Below are positions 1-8,046 of a stretch of 58,402 bases of DNA, piece after piece. The translations under genes and the position numbers were made by a program. The stretch is from positions 1 through 58,402 of the forward strand of contig JAUNJZ010000014.1 in assembly GCA_030533085.1 (NCBI GenBank), written 5' to 3'. A model generated the notes under the pieces. That model ran no database searches, was not told where the DNA came from, and saw only the letters and a program-made list of their open reading frames with translations. Every line of letters starts with the position of its first letter. The first letter of the stretch is position 1. The DNA comes from Synergistaceae bacterium (GTDB lineage: Bacteria > Synergistota > Synergistia > Synergistales > Synergistaceae).

Positions 1-42
1 ATAAGCTTTTCGCGGTACTGTCAAGCGGCGGATTTTGTTTTT

Positions 43-83
43 TCCGCGGGGAGCGCGAATGGCGGGAGCCGCGGATTTTTTTT
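43..83 (+). terminator. Rho-independent terminator of a gene left of the window
   Basis: TCCGCGG at 43-49 pairs with CCGCGGA at 69-75 and is followed by eight T residues (76-83). It points rightward, so it should end a plus-strand transcript that enters from outside the window. It lies before the promoter of the Fur-family gene. Confidence 0.7.
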
Positions 84-115
84 GCCGTCGGTCGCGATAT
101 TCCGCTGCAATGCAA

Positions 116-170
116 TTGCGTTTTTGCTGTAAAAAACTATATAATTAGTGAGCCGCCGATTATGGGCGGC
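116..170 (+). promoter_or_regulatory. Putative promoter of the fur-xdhC group, with inverted repeat
   Basis: TATAAT at 140-145 is preceded at 18 bp by TTGCGT (116-121). An 8-bp palindrome GCAATTGC (112-119) overlaps the -35. Just downstream, GCCGCC (152-157) and GGCGGC (165-170) form an inverted repeat with a 7-base loop. That position suits an operator or a leader hairpin for the following regulator gene. No experimentally known box was recognised. Confidence 0.45.
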
Positions 171-238
171 GGTTATTCAGTCGGCGTTTTATTGACCAAG
201 TCCCTTATTCCCTGTCGATGAGATTGGAGGAGGTTGTT

Positions 239-676
239 TTGAATACTGAAAGGATTTTAGGCAGCGCCGGGCTGCGCAATACGAGGCAGCGGCGGATGAT
301 TCTGGAGCTGCTTTTCGCGCAGGGCTCGCCGCTTTCTCACGGGGAGATTCTTTCCAGAATCGACGAGCATCTTGACCGCGTGACGCTTTACCGCACGCTG
401 GAAACTTTGAAGAAGGCGGGCATCGTACATCAGGTGCAGGGTATCGACGGAGTATGGCGCTTTTGCGCTCACGACGAGGATTCGTCCGGCTGTCCGGGCG
501 ATCATCCGCATTTTCTCTGTCTGGATTGCGGCCGCATGTTCTGTATCACGGATCAGCGTATGCCGCGCGTAACTGTTCCGGAGGGGATAGAGGTCGAGGG
601 GAAGCAGTTTGTGGTTTACGGAAGGTGCGCGGAGTGCGCGACGCAAATTTCAGAGAAGAGGGATGTATCGGAATGA
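239..676 (+). CDS. Fur-family transcriptional regulator
   Basis: Metal- or peroxide-sensing DNA-binding repressor of the Fur/PerR/Zur family; the metal cannot be told from sequence. The N-terminal winged helix carries the typical RVTLYRTLETLKKAGIVH recognition-helix segment. The C-terminal part has an HPHFLCLDCG stretch with a CxxC pair and a second CAEC pair, the usual structural Zn-binding cysteines. The start is placed at TTG 239, because GGAGGAGG (226-233) sits 5 bases before it. An upstream in-frame ATG at 218 lies before that ribosome site and is less likely. The product is 145 aa, normal for the family. Its stop overlaps the ATG of the next gene (ATGA), so it is translationally coupled to molybdopterin-related genes and may control them. 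That link is inference. Confidence 0.9.
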   Translation: MNTERILGSAGLRNTRQRRMILELLFAQGSPLSHGEILSRIDEHLDRVTLYRTLETLKKAGIVHQVQGIDGVWRFCAHDEDSSGCPGDHPHFLCLDCGRMFCITDQRMPRVTVPEGIEVEGKQFVVYGRCAECATQISEKRDVSE

Positions 677-1719
677 AGATAACGCAAATACCGCTGGAGG
701 AGGCCGTCGGCCTGCCGCTGGCTCACGACCTTACGCAGATCGACGCGAAGAATCACAAGAAGTCGGCCCGTTTCAAGAAGGGGCAAGTGATAACGGAGGC
801 AGACCTTGAGACGCTGCGCGATATGGGGCGCGAGCATCTTTCCGTGATGGAGCTTTCTCCCGGCGACGTTCACGAGGACGACGCGGCGATTCAGCTCGGG
901 GAGGCGCTTTGCGGCGAGAATCTTCGGCTGACGGCTCCCTCTGAGGGGCGCTGTAATCTTGTGGCGGAGCGCTCCGGCATTCTCTGGTATCTGGCGGAGA
1001 CGGTGAACCGCGTCAATCAGGACCCCGACTGGGTGCTTTCGGCGCTCGCGCCGCACCGTCCGGTGCTTGAGGGGCAGGTGGTGGCCGGTTTCCGTATTCG
1101 TCCGCTCGTGCTGGAGGATTACCGCGTGGAGCGCGCGGTGGCGGCGGTGCGCGGCAGTAAGCCCTTTGCCGTGCTGCCCTTCCGTCCGCTGAAGGTCGCT
1201 CTGGTGACTACAGGCAAGGAGATTGTGGACAACCGCGTGGAGGACGCTTTCCGCCCGAAGCTGCTGGAGAAGCTGGCGCGGCTGAACGGCACGCTTATGG
1301 GACAGCGTTTCTGTACCGATTCTCTTGAGCAGATAAGCGAGGCTGTAGGCAGGTTCCTCGACGAGGGGGCCGACGTGATTATCTGCACCGGAGGTATGAG
1401 CGTCGACGCCGATGATAAGACTCCCGGCGCTATACGCTCGCGCTGCCGCAGGATTTCTTTTCAGGGAACTCCCGCCCTTCCCGGCGCGATGCTGATGCTC
1501 GGCTGGGCCGTTTCGCCGGAGGATGGCCGCGACGTCGCCGTTATAGGCGCTCCCGCCTGCGTCGCCTTTGACGACAGGACGGCGCTGGATAAGCTGCTGC
1601 CTTTTATATTCGCCGGAATAGAGCCGGGGGATCTGGTGCGGCGCTGGGGGGTCGGCGGGCTGTGCGAGCGCTGCCCCGTCTGTCATTATCCGGCCTGTTC
1701 TTTCGCGGCCGGTTCTTAG
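673..1719 (+). CDS. Molybdopterin-binding protein (MoaB/Mog domain)
   Basis: 348-aa cytosolic protein with a central MoCF/MoaB-type domain. The TTGKEIV segment and the TGGMSVDADDKTP loop match the molybdopterin-binding TGG-S-D motif of MogA/MoeA proteins. The protein ends in a cysteine-rich tail, CERCPVCHYPAC, with CxxCxxC spacing, which I recall from molybdenum hydroxylase accessory proteins of anaerobes. ATG 673 overlaps the stop of the Fur-family gene. An open frame continues upstream to 454 but only overlaps that gene. Together with the adjacent XdhC, the likely role is molybdenum cofactor handling for a hydroxylase of the xanthine dehydrogenase type. No such hydroxylase is encoded in this window. 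Confidence 0.8.
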   Translation: MKITQIPLEEAVGLPLAHDLTQIDAKNHKKSARFKKGQVITEADLETLRDMGREHLSVMELSPGDVHEDDAAIQLGEALCGENLRLTAPSEGRCNLVAERSGILWYLAETVNRVNQDPDWVLSALAPHRPVLEGQVVAGFRIRPLVLEDYRVERAVAAVRGSKPFAVLPFRPLKVALVTTGKEIVDNRVEDAFRPKLLEKLARLNGTLMGQRFCTDSLEQISEAVGRFLDEGADVIICTGGMSVDADDKTPGAIRSRCRRISFQGTPALPGAMLMLGWAVSPEDGRDVAVIGAPACVAFDDRTALDKLLPFIFAGIEPGDLVRRWGVGGLCERCPVCHYPACSFAAGS

Positions 1720-1779
1720 CGGCGGCGCTTTTATCGGCTTTTACTTAATTAAAAATATTAAACAGAGGAGACGACGAAG

Positions 1780-2568
1780 ATGGATGTCGGACTTTTGAGC
1801 AGGATAAATGACGAGGTGCAGGCCGGAAAGTACGGCGTGCTATGCACGGTAACAAGCGAGGACGGCTCTACGCCGCGCAGCCGCGGGGCTTCCATGTGGG
1901 TGCGCCCTGACGGCACTATCGCGGGAACTATAGGCGGCGGCCTTATCGAGTATGAGGCGATACAGGAGGCGCTGCTGCTTATGAAGAGCGGCGAGGGGAC
2001 GCGGATATGGCGCAAGGGTCTCACTGAAAAGGACGGTATGGCCTGCGGCGGCAGCGCTGAGATTTATATGGAGACTATAGGGCGCTGCGACGAGCTTGTC
2101 ATTTTCGGCGGAGGGCATGTGGGGCGCGCGGTGGCCGAGCTTGGCGCGTTTGTCGGTTTTCGCGTAACTGTCTGGGACGAGCGTCCGGAGTTCGCCAATG
2201 ACGAGCATATTCCCTGGGCGCGCAATATCGCCTGCCCTATTGATAAGATATATGAAAAGGGGATCACGCTGCACGAACGCAGCTATGTCGTGATTATGAC
2301 GCGCGGGCACGCGCTGGACGCGGAGGCCGTGACGGTAACGGACGGTATGCCGGGGGCTTATTACGGCATGATAGGCTCGCGCAGCAAGATAGCGACGCTG
2401 CGGAAGAAGCTTCTTGAGCAGGGGGTAAGCGTGGCGCATTTGGACCGCATATATCAGCCTATCGGCCTGCCGATCAGGGCGGAGACGCCGAATGAGATCG
2501 CCGTTTCCGTGATGGCGGAGATTATAGCGGTAAAGTACGGCGCTGATATCAAAAGGCTGCGCGGTTAG
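1780..2568 (+). CDS. xdhC: XdhC/CoxI-family molybdoenzyme maturation protein
   Basis: 262-aa protein of the XdhC family, which binds molybdenum cofactor, promotes its sulfuration and inserts it into xanthine-dehydrogenase-type hydroxylases. The N-terminal XdhC_CoxI domain includes the TPRSRGASMWV and IGGGLIEYEA segments and MACGGS near residue 87. The C-terminal half is a Rossmann fold with VIFGGGHVG at residues 107-115. It ends with the family's GLPIRAETPNEIAVSVMAEI stretch. The ribosome site AGAGGAG lies 11 bases before ATG 1780. It follows the molybdopterin-binding gene in the same direction and is closed by a strong terminator at 2617. Confidence 0.88.
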   Translation: MDVGLLSRINDEVQAGKYGVLCTVTSEDGSTPRSRGASMWVRPDGTIAGTIGGGLIEYEAIQEALLLMKSGEGTRIWRKGLTEKDGMACGGSAEIYMETIGRCDELVIFGGGHVGRAVAELGAFVGFRVTVWDERPEFANDEHIPWARNIACPIDKIYEKGITLHERSYVVIMTRGHALDAEAVTVTDGMPGAYYGMIGSRSKIATLRKKLLEQGVSVAHLDRIYQPIGLPIRAETPNEIAVSVMAEIIAVKYGADIKRLRG

Positions 2569-2616
2569 GCAATAAGACCGAGCGCGGGCTTCGCTCTTTA
2601 CACTTTGAAGTATTGT

Positions 2617-2655
2617 CCCGCTCCCTTATAAATTCAGGGAGCGGGTTGTATTTTA
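2617..2655 (+). terminator. Rho-independent terminator after xdhC
   Basis: Perfect 10-bp stem CCCGCTCCCT (2617-2626) / AGGGAGCGGG (2636-2645) with a 9-base loop and a T-rich tail. It separates the fur-xdhC group from the acid phosphatase gene. Confidence 0.85.
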
Positions 2656-2679
2656 TATTTCAAAGGAGAGTGTTCGCCG

Positions 2680-3987
2680 ATGCCGGCAAGCTTGTTCAAA
2701 TCTGTAAGATTCCGTTGGTTGGGGCTTTTGTCCCTTTCGTTGTGCATATTCATGGCGCTGACGCCGCCGCCGTCCGCGCGGGCGGAGGAGCGGGGGCGGC
2801 TGTTGAAGGAGGTCGTGCTTTCCCGTCACGGCGTGCGCAGTCCCATACAGAGCGCGGAGAGGCTTGCGGGGTGGAGCGAACGCGGCTGGCCGGAGTGGCC
2901 GGTCAAGCCGGGTATGCAGACGGAGCGCGGCTCGTCGCTGATTTTCAGGCAGTGGAGAGAGGAGGCGGCGCGGCTTGCCTCTCTCGGCGTGAAGTCTGAG
3001 GAGGTTTTTATCTGCGCCGATTCGGAGCAGCGCACGCGCGCCGCGGCGGAGGCGATAGCGCGGGCTTTTTCGCCGTCAGGCGATATCGTTCCGCCGCTTT
3101 CGTACAAGGCGGAGGTCTATCCGATTTTTCATCCGGTCAGAGCCGGACTTTCCTCTATTGACAAGGGAAGGGCGGAGAGCGAGATTCTAAAGGGGGCGGG
3201 CGGCTCTCTGGAGGCTCTGCGCCTCACGCTTTCCGGCGAGCTGGGACAGCTCGCGGCTATCATGGGGCCGCTTCCCTCCCGCACGCTTGAAAGGTATAAG
3301 CTGCGCGCGGGCTCGACTATAATAACAGTGCCCTCATCAGTGGTGTTCCCCGACGGCGGCCGTTCGGCGGCTATCGCCGGCGGGCTTGGGGCGGCGTCGT
3401 CGGCGGCTGAAATATTCATGCTTGAGTATTGTCAGTGGCCAGAGGGCAGAGCCGGCTGGGGTGAGGTGAACGGCGAGGTGCTTGAAAACATTATGCCCGT
3501 TCACAGCGTGATATTCAACATCGTGCAGCGCGCCCCCTCCGTGGCTCTCGCGCAGGCGGCGAATCTCACGGAGCTGCTTGCCGCCGCGCTGCTCTCCGAC
3601 GGCAGCGGGCTGACGAATATACCGACGACTGTCAAGACTCCCGCTCTGGCTGCGAAGCTTTCCATCTTTGTCGGACACGATACGAATATCGCGGGGACGG
3701 CGCAGCTGCTGGGGCTTAACTGGGAGCTTCCCGGCTTCGCGCCGAATGACGTTCCGCCCGGAAGCTGTCTCGTCCTGTCGCTCTGGCAGAGAGGGGGCGA
3801 AAGGTATGTGACGGCGGAGTTTACCGGGCTGTCGCTCGCCACGCTGCATGGAGATGCTTCCGCCCCGACGCGCGTGAACAGGCAGAGGCTCAGTCTCGCG
3901 CATATGAGCGGCAGGGACGGCGCTGAGGAATGTTCGCCGGAGGAGTTCGCGGATTGGGTCAGGAGGGCGACGGCAAAGGGGCGCTGA
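2680..3987 (+). CDS. Exported histidine acid phosphatase (phytase/glucose-1-phosphatase type)
   Basis: 435-aa periplasmic phosphomonoesterase of histidine phosphatase clade 2, like AppA and Agp. A signal peptide with a hydrophobic core at about residues 13-28 ends near ARAEE. The catalytic RHGVRSP motif is at residues 49-55 with nucleophile His50. The C-terminal HD pair is His333-Asp334 in FVGHDTN. The length fits the family (410-440 aa). AAAGGAGAG precedes ATG 2680. It is probably a single-gene unit between two terminators, releasing phosphate from organic esters. That fits the phosphate-transport and polyphosphate genes elsewhere in the window. Substrate preference cannot be assigned. Confidence 0.88.
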   Translation: MPASLFKSVRFRWLGLLSLSLCIFMALTPPPSARAEERGRLLKEVVLSRHGVRSPIQSAERLAGWSERGWPEWPVKPGMQTERGSSLIFRQWREEAARLASLGVKSEEVFICADSEQRTRAAAEAIARAFSPSGDIVPPLSYKAEVYPIFHPVRAGLSSIDKGRAESEILKGAGGSLEALRLTLSGELGQLAAIMGPLPSRTLERYKLRAGSTIITVPSSVVFPDGGRSAAIAGGLGAASSAAEIFMLEYCQWPEGRAGWGEVNGEVLENIMPVHSVIFNIVQRAPSVALAQAANLTELLAAALLSDGSGLTNIPTTVKTPALAAKLSIFVGHDTNIAGTAQLLGLNWELPGFAPNDVPPGSCLVLSLWQRGGERYVTAEFTGLSLATLHGDASAPTRVNRQRLSLAHMSGRDGAEECSPEEFADWVRRATAKGR

Positions 3988-4011
3988 CGGGGAGCCTTTT
4001 CAAAAAAACGT

Positions 4012-4050
4012 GGCGGCGCGGGCTATCGTAAGCCGCGCGCCGCCTTTTTT
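4012..4050. terminator. Bidirectional terminator between convergent genes
   Basis: GGCGGCGCG GGCT / AGCC G CGCGCCGCC hairpin (4012-4043, one bulged G) followed by TTTTTT on the plus strand. A run of seven A (T on the minus strand) lies just left of it. It serves the phosphatase gene from the left and the tusA/yedE pair from the right. Confidence 0.75.
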
Positions 4051-4061
4051 ATTTTCGGCTG

Positions 4062-4277
4062 TTATTTCTTCGCCGTTACCGCGTAGCCGCCGTCTTTTTC
4101 AGCCCAGGAGCTTTTCCATCCCGCGTGCTGCGCGAAGCGAATGACGTTTTCGCGCGAGGTGACGGTATCCACCAGAATCTCTATTTCGCCCGCGCTCATC
4201 TTATCCAGCACCCTTTTTGTCTCTATCACAGGCTGCGGGCAGGACAGTCCGCGCGCGTCCACAGTTTTCTTTTCCAT
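4062..4277 (-). CDS. TusA/SirA-family sulfur carrier protein
   Basis: 71-aa protein with the TusA fold. The N-terminal DARGLSCPQPVIETK segment contains the CPxP motif whose cysteine carries persulfide (or selenide). These small proteins relay sulfur or selenium between donor enzymes and acceptors. Here it lies 12 bases downstream of a YedE-like membrane protein in one transcription unit. That is the standard pairing in which the membrane protein imports a sulfur or selenium species and the carrier receives it. It lacks the second (DsrE-like) domain of the longer selenium-associated YedF proteins. An AGGAGGT-type site precedes the ATG. Confidence 0.85.
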   Translation of the reverse strand: MEKKTVDARGLSCPQPVIETKRVLDKMSAGEIEILVDTVTSRENVIRFAQHAGWKSSWAEKDGGYAVTAKK

Positions 4278-4289
4278 TTCAAAGACCTC

Positions 4290-5372
4290 CTATGCCATTC
4301 TGTTTCTGAATACGAAGCCGACGAGCAGGCAGAATACAAGCCCGATTATCGTGGCGGGAGCGCCGAAGGCGCCGATCCCCGCGCCGGAGCTGGCGAGCGA
4401 GAAGTTGTGCGCGAAGGCCGCGCCGACCAGCATTCCGAGTATGAAGGAGCCGGCGTCGGAATCTCCCTCGCCGGACATGATGAGCATTCTGCCCGGGCAG
4501 CCGCCGGCCAGTGTGAAGGCAAGTCCTGACAGCGCCATGCCGAGGAAGTTCCAGAGATGCATGGTATGCGCCACTGGCTGCCCCTCAAAGCCGGCCTTGA
4601 ACTGGCCGAGGGCGAGGTTGGTCACTAAGGCGGCGGCGATGAAGGCGGCTATCCCCTTGAAGAGATGCGAGTCGCGCAGCATTATGAGGTCGCGCACAGC
4701 GCCGATGGTGCAGAAGCGCGTCCGCTGCGCGAGCCAGCCGACGACGAGGCCGGCCCCAAGCGAAATCAGTATCGGGGCGTGAGCCGCGCCGGGGCCTTTC
4801 GCGGAGAAGAATATCGGGGCGCTTCCCTCAGGGCCGAAGAGGGGCTTCAGGAAGAGCAGCGCGAGAAAGGAGAGAGCCAGCAGCGGCATGACGAGCCCCG
4901 CCGCCTTTGGCGTGGGGCGCGAGGCTCCGAGACTGAAGCCGTTGTAGAGGAAGCAGACGCCGATCCCTATTCCCGCCACAAGTCCGGCAATGCCGGGCAG
5001 CGCGTTCCAGTCGCCGCCGGCAAGACGCAGATACGCGCGCCACGGACAGCCGAGGAATACGAGAGCGCCGATCATGGCGAAGAAGCCGAGGGCAAAGCGC
5101 ACCATCGGCGAGGAACCGCCGCGCGGCCTGTATTCCGCAAAGGCGAGAGCCGATACGAAGGCTCCGAGTATGAAGCCCGCTATCTCAGGGCGCAGATATT
5201 GCACGACGGCGGCGCGGTGCAGGCCGAGCGCCCCCGCGATGTCGCGGGTGAAGCAGGCGACGCAGAAGCCCATATTTCCGGGGTTGCCGAATTTGACAAG
5301 CAGCGCCGCGATGACGCCGAGAACGAGCCCCGCTATTGCCGGGCCTTTTTTTGACATAAGAAAACGATCCAA
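4290..5372 (-). CDS. YeeE/YedE-family membrane transporter (thiosulfate or selenium)
   Basis: Polytopic inner-membrane protein of about 360 aa with roughly ten hydrophobic segments. It has the family's cysteine motifs: GFCVACFTRD near residue 30, GCPWR, RFCTIGAVRD and GGCPGR. E. coli YeeE uses such cysteines to pass thiosulfate. The YedE branch is often linked to selenium metabolism. The start is set at TTG 5372, because AAGGAGGT (about 5387-5380) lies just before it. A longer reading frame from 5417 would place the start upstream of that site. It is followed directly by the TusA-like gene. The upstream molybdenum-maturation genes make a supply route for sulfurated or selenated molybdenum hydroxylases attractive, but this is inference. 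Confidence 0.82.
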   Translation of the reverse strand: MDRFLMSKKGPAIAGLVLGVIAALLVKFGNPGNMGFCVACFTRDIAGALGLHRAAVVQYLRPEIAGFILGAFVSALAFAEYRPRGGSSPMVRFALGFFAMIGALVFLGCPWRAYLRLAGGDWNALPGIAGLVAGIGIGVCFLYNGFSLGASRPTPKAAGLVMPLLALSFLALLFLKPLFGPEGSAPIFFSAKGPGAAHAPILISLGAGLVVGWLAQRTRFCTIGAVRDLIMLRDSHLFKGIAAFIAAALVTNLALGQFKAGFEGQPVAHTMHLWNFLGMALSGLAFTLAGGCPGRMLIMSGEGDSDAGSFILGMLVGAAFAHNFSLASSGAGIGAFGAPATIIGLVFCLLVGFVFRNRMA

Positions 5373-5417
5373 GGTTATTACCTCCTTCATTATATTGTGG
5401 CCGATATGAAAATACAA

Positions 5418-5888
5418 AGCGACAGTTCGCCGGCGGACGCGGCTCTCGCCCCTTCACATATCGGTACGTCGGGAGGCGTGGAAGGATAATCCCTTAGCGC
5501 GGGTATGTGAGAGGGCGGCGGCAGACGGCGGACTCGGTACACGAGCCTGGATTTGCAAATCACGTCATGGCGGCTGTCCTCCCCTTTTGAAAAATTTCAA
5601 ATGTACTTTCGGCAATTATTACATCAAAAGGGGGCTTTTGCAATTACGGCGGCGATATTCTTGTGCAGAAGCCCAAATGAAGCCTTTGCGCGGCGGCGCG
5701 GCGCGTACTTTATGATAAAACGCCGGCCTTTAACGCAAAAGTATCAATCAATACGCTTACGCAGAGCGCTTTAGGCATAAAACACAATGCGCGGATGAGG
5801 CGGCGGCGTTATACTTCCTGATGTAAGACGAAGAGAGATGAGCGGCTTTGAAAATGGATAGGCCGCCGCGCGAAGGGGATGAATAATC
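5418..5888. other. Intergenic region between divergent yedE-like and small-protein genes
   Basis: About 470 bases with no convincing gene. It holds an inverted repeat: TCACATA in 5450-5465 against TATGTGA in 5503-5515, extended by C-rich and G-rich bases. This could fold as a stem enclosing about 40 bases, a possible leader RNA for the minus-strand yedE-like transcript. The short plus-strand reading frame at 5553-5774 lacks a ribosome site and looks spurious. A TATACT (5810-5815) could be a -10 for the small gene at 5889, without a good -35. Confidence 0.3.
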
Positions 5889-6179
5889 ATGTCTACAGGC
5901 AGGGAGATAAAGGGGCCGCCGGCAAAGAGGATAAGGAGAAGCCCCGAGCTGCTTATAAAAGAGCTTGACTCAAAGATGAAGAAGCTGGAAGAGAGAATCT
6001 ATAAAAAAAACCGCGACGCGGTACACTGCATAGGCACGGCTATATTGAAAAGGGCGAATTTCGACTTTTCATCATTCTCGAAAGAGGATCTGGCCGATAT
6101 ACAGGAAATGACTCCGCGCGGAGAGGAAATAATCAGCGGCATCATCGAAAAAGCCAACCAGAGCCAAATACCCCTATAA
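5889..6179 (+). CDS. Small basic protein of unknown function
   Basis: 96-aa protein; no family recognised. The N-terminus is strongly basic (KGPPAKRIRRS), followed by a charged helical, coiled-coil-like stretch at about residues 20-45 (Lys/Glu-rich, ELDSKMKKLEERIYKKN). It then has a single cysteine (VHCIG) and a short acidic C-terminal part. The pattern loosely resembles small accessory proteins of plasmid mobilisation systems, but no such genes are nearby. AAGGGGATG lies before the ATG. It is isolated, with a long intergenic region upstream and a very stable terminator directly downstream, which supports it being expressed. Confidence 0.6.
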   Translation: MSTGREIKGPPAKRIRRSPELLIKELDSKMKKLEERIYKKNRDAVHCIGTAILKRANFDFSSFSKEDLADIQEMTPRGEEIISGIIEKANQSQIPL

Positions 6180-6186
6180 AGCCCCA

Positions 6187-6223
6187 GAACAGAGAGACGG
6201 AAATTTCTTCCGTCTCTCTGTTC
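6187..6223. terminator. Bidirectional terminator, 16-bp perfect stem
   Basis: GAACAGAGAGACGGAA (6187-6202) is exactly complementary to 6208-6223, with a 5-base loop. It lies between the convergent 5889 gene and ilvA, so it can stop transcription from both sides. Confidence 0.8.
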
Positions 6224-6253
6224 GTAAATATAAAATTCAAGGCGCTCCGCCGG

Positions 6254-7507
6254 CTAGATAAGGAACTGGAAAAGGTCGGGCTTATCGTTCAGATATTCGT
6301 AGACTATATTATGCTCTTCCATACGTTTTATCAGCGGCGCGTAGTCACCGGCGCGCTGAAGCTCTATTCCGACGACCGCGGGGCCGCGCTCTCGCGAGTT
6401 TTTCTTTGAATATTCAAAATAGGTGATGTCGTCGTCCGGGCCGAGGACATGCTCAAGAAATTCGCGCAGCGCCCCCGCCCTCTGCGGAAAGCGGACGATG
6501 AAGTAATGCTGCAAGCCCTGGTGAAGCTGCGAGCGCTCTTTTATCTCCTCCATGCGCGTGATGTCGTTGTTGCTGCCGCTGATGACGCAGACGACATTCT
6601 TGCCGCGTATTTCATCTTTGATGTTTTCCAGCGCCGCCACGGAGACGGCTCCGGCCGGTTCGACGACAACCGCGCTTTCGTTGTAGAGCTTGAGTATCGT
6701 CGTGCATATCTGCCCCTCCGGCACCTGCACGAGCTTATCCACGACTTCACGGCAGATGTCGAAGGTCAGCTCCCCGACCTTGCGTACCGCAATGCCGTCG
6801 GCAAAGGTGTCTATCGCGGAAAGCTCCACCGGCTTGCCGCTGTCGAAGGCGGCCTTCATAGAGGCCGCGCCGGAGGATTCTACGCCGATGACGCGCGTCT
6901 CCGGGCTGAGGCTCTTAAAGACGCTGCCGACGCCCGCCATCAGTCCGCCGCCGCCTATCGGAAGCAGAATGTAATGAAAATCGCCGAAGGCTTCGTTGAG
7001 TATATCCAGCCCCAGCGTCGCCTGCCCCTCGATGATGAGAGGGTCGTCAAAGGGGTGTATGAAGCTTCCGTTTCGCTCCGCGCACCACGCCATCGCCTCG
7101 CGGCAGCAATCGTCGTAGGTATCTCCGGTGAGGACGATATTGATGTTGTCTTTGCCGAACATCTTAACCTGATTGATTTTCTGGTTCGGCGTCGGCTTAG
7201 GCATGAAGATCGAGCCGGATATGCCGAGCTTGTTGCAGGCAAGAGCCACCCCCTGCGCGTGGTTGCCGGCCGACGCGCAGACGACGCCGCGCTCCAGCTC
7301 CTCCGGCGAGAGGCTGGCTATTTTGTTGTACGCGCCGCGTATCTTATACGAGCGCACTATCTGCATATCCTCGCGCTTGAGCCATACGTTGGCCCCGTAA
7401 CGCTCGGAGAGCGGGATATTGAGCATAAGCGGCGTATTCACAACGACGCCGCTTATGCGCTGTTTCGCCTTTTGAACATCGTGAAGCTGCGGACGGTAAT
7501 CAGACAT
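6254..7507 (-). CDS. ilvA: Threonine ammonia-lyase
   Basis: 417-aa PLP enzyme that deaminates L-threonine to 2-oxobutanoate and ammonia. The PLP lysine is Lys55 in the SYKIRGAYN motif. The glycine-rich phosphate-binding loop is LPIGGGGLMAGV. The catalytic domain covers about residues 1-320. It is followed by one ACT-like domain with the usual LREFLEHVLGPDDDITYFEY segment, which makes this the short regulated IlvA form and not the two-ACT E. coli form. In an amino acid fermenter it can serve both isoleucine synthesis and threonine catabolism. The gene starts 7 bases after the stop of the exported small protein, so the two are cotranscribed. Confidence 0.93.
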   Translation of the reverse strand: MSDYRPQLHDVQKAKQRISGVVVNTPLMLNIPLSERYGANVWLKREDMQIVRSYKIRGAYNKIASLSPEELERGVVCASAGNHAQGVALACNKLGISGSIFMPKPTPNQKINQVKMFGKDNINIVLTGDTYDDCCREAMAWCAERNGSFIHPFDDPLIIEGQATLGLDILNEAFGDFHYILLPIGGGGLMAGVGSVFKSLSPETRVIGVESSGAASMKAAFDSGKPVELSAIDTFADGIAVRKVGELTFDICREVVDKLVQVPEGQICTTILKLYNESAVVVEPAGAVSVAALENIKDEIRGKNVVCVISGSNNDITRMEEIKERSQLHQGLQHYFIVRFPQRAGALREFLEHVLGPDDDITYFEYSKKNSRERGPAVVGIELQRAGDYAPLIKRMEEHNIVYEYLNDKPDLFQFLI

Positions 7508-7514
7508 GGCGCGC

Positions 7515-7964
7515 CTACAGCCTCACGTTGATGATAGCGGTCACGCCGACGCCCTTGACGCGGCGGAAGCGCTGCAGCGGATTCAGCGAGTCTATCGGAA
7601 TGAGCGCCGTCGCGCGGAGGCTGCTGAACTCTCCCTCAAGCTGAGCCACAGCCTTGGTGCGGTCTATCGCGTCCTGCGTCGTCGCGCCGACCTGCGCTGC
7701 GCCTATGCGCGCTCCGTCGCCGATGGATACTATGGGAACGACCTTGGTGTAGCCCTCGTATTTGACGCCTTTGTTGAAGGTTATCGTATTGATGAAATCA
7801 TTCATCTGCGGCGAGATCGCCGTGACCAGCCAGCCGCCGGCAATGCCGATAGCCCCCTTCTTCAGTATATCGCCGAGATCCAGCGCCCGCGCGGAGGGGA
7901 CGGAGATCATCACTGTCGCGCATATCACGAGCGCCGCCGCGGCGTTTTTAAGATTGCGTTTCAT
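7515..7964 (-). CDS. Exported small protein of unknown function
   Basis: 149-aa protein; no family recognised. It has a clear signal peptide (MKRNLKN, then a hydrophobic stretch at residues 8-23, cleavage after SARA). A mature domain of about 120 residues ends in IINVRL and is rich in small hydrophobics. A glycine-rich GGWLVTA segment could be a short membrane-associated helix. GGAAAG lies 8 bases before the ATG. It directly precedes ilvA in the same unit. A periplasmic location is inferred from the signal. There is no enzymatic motif. Confidence 0.7.
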   Translation of the reverse strand: MKRNLKNAAAALVICATVMISVPSARALDLGDILKKGAIGIAGGWLVTAISPQMNDFINTITFNKGVKYEGYTKVVPIVSIGDGARIGAAQVGATTQDAIDRTKAVAQLEGEFSSLRATALIPIDSLNPLQRFRRVKGVGVTAIINVRL

Positions 7965-8046
7965 TTGGCAACACTTTCCTTTCGGCTGTATTTTTCAAGC
8001 GGCGGCGACAGCTCAGCCGCCGCCGCGCACCGTCAAAGATTATACA

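Noticed and set aside
616-1686. 356-codon frame antisense to the molybdopterin-binding gene
   Set aside because: Composition is that of a GC-rich shadow frame, and the plus-strand gene has clear motifs. The same applies to the other long antisense frames, such as 3337-3903 and 46725-47636.
2570-2605. Repeat between 2573-2600 and 10555-10585 (AAGACCGAG-GCGG)
   Set aside because: Only a short similarity in GC-rich intergenic sequence; no structure in common.
5460-5510. TPP riboswitch-like stretch (GGATAAT ... TAGCG)
   Set aside because: The CTGAGA element and the other helices are missing, and no thiamine gene follows.
5480-5560. Possible selenocysteine tRNA, suggested by the selenium-type neighbours
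   Set aside because: No TTCGA T-loop, no TCA anticodon loop, and no acceptor pairing.
5553-5774. 73-codon plus-strand reading frame
   Set aside because: No ribosome site, odd amino acid composition, and it covers a likely control region.
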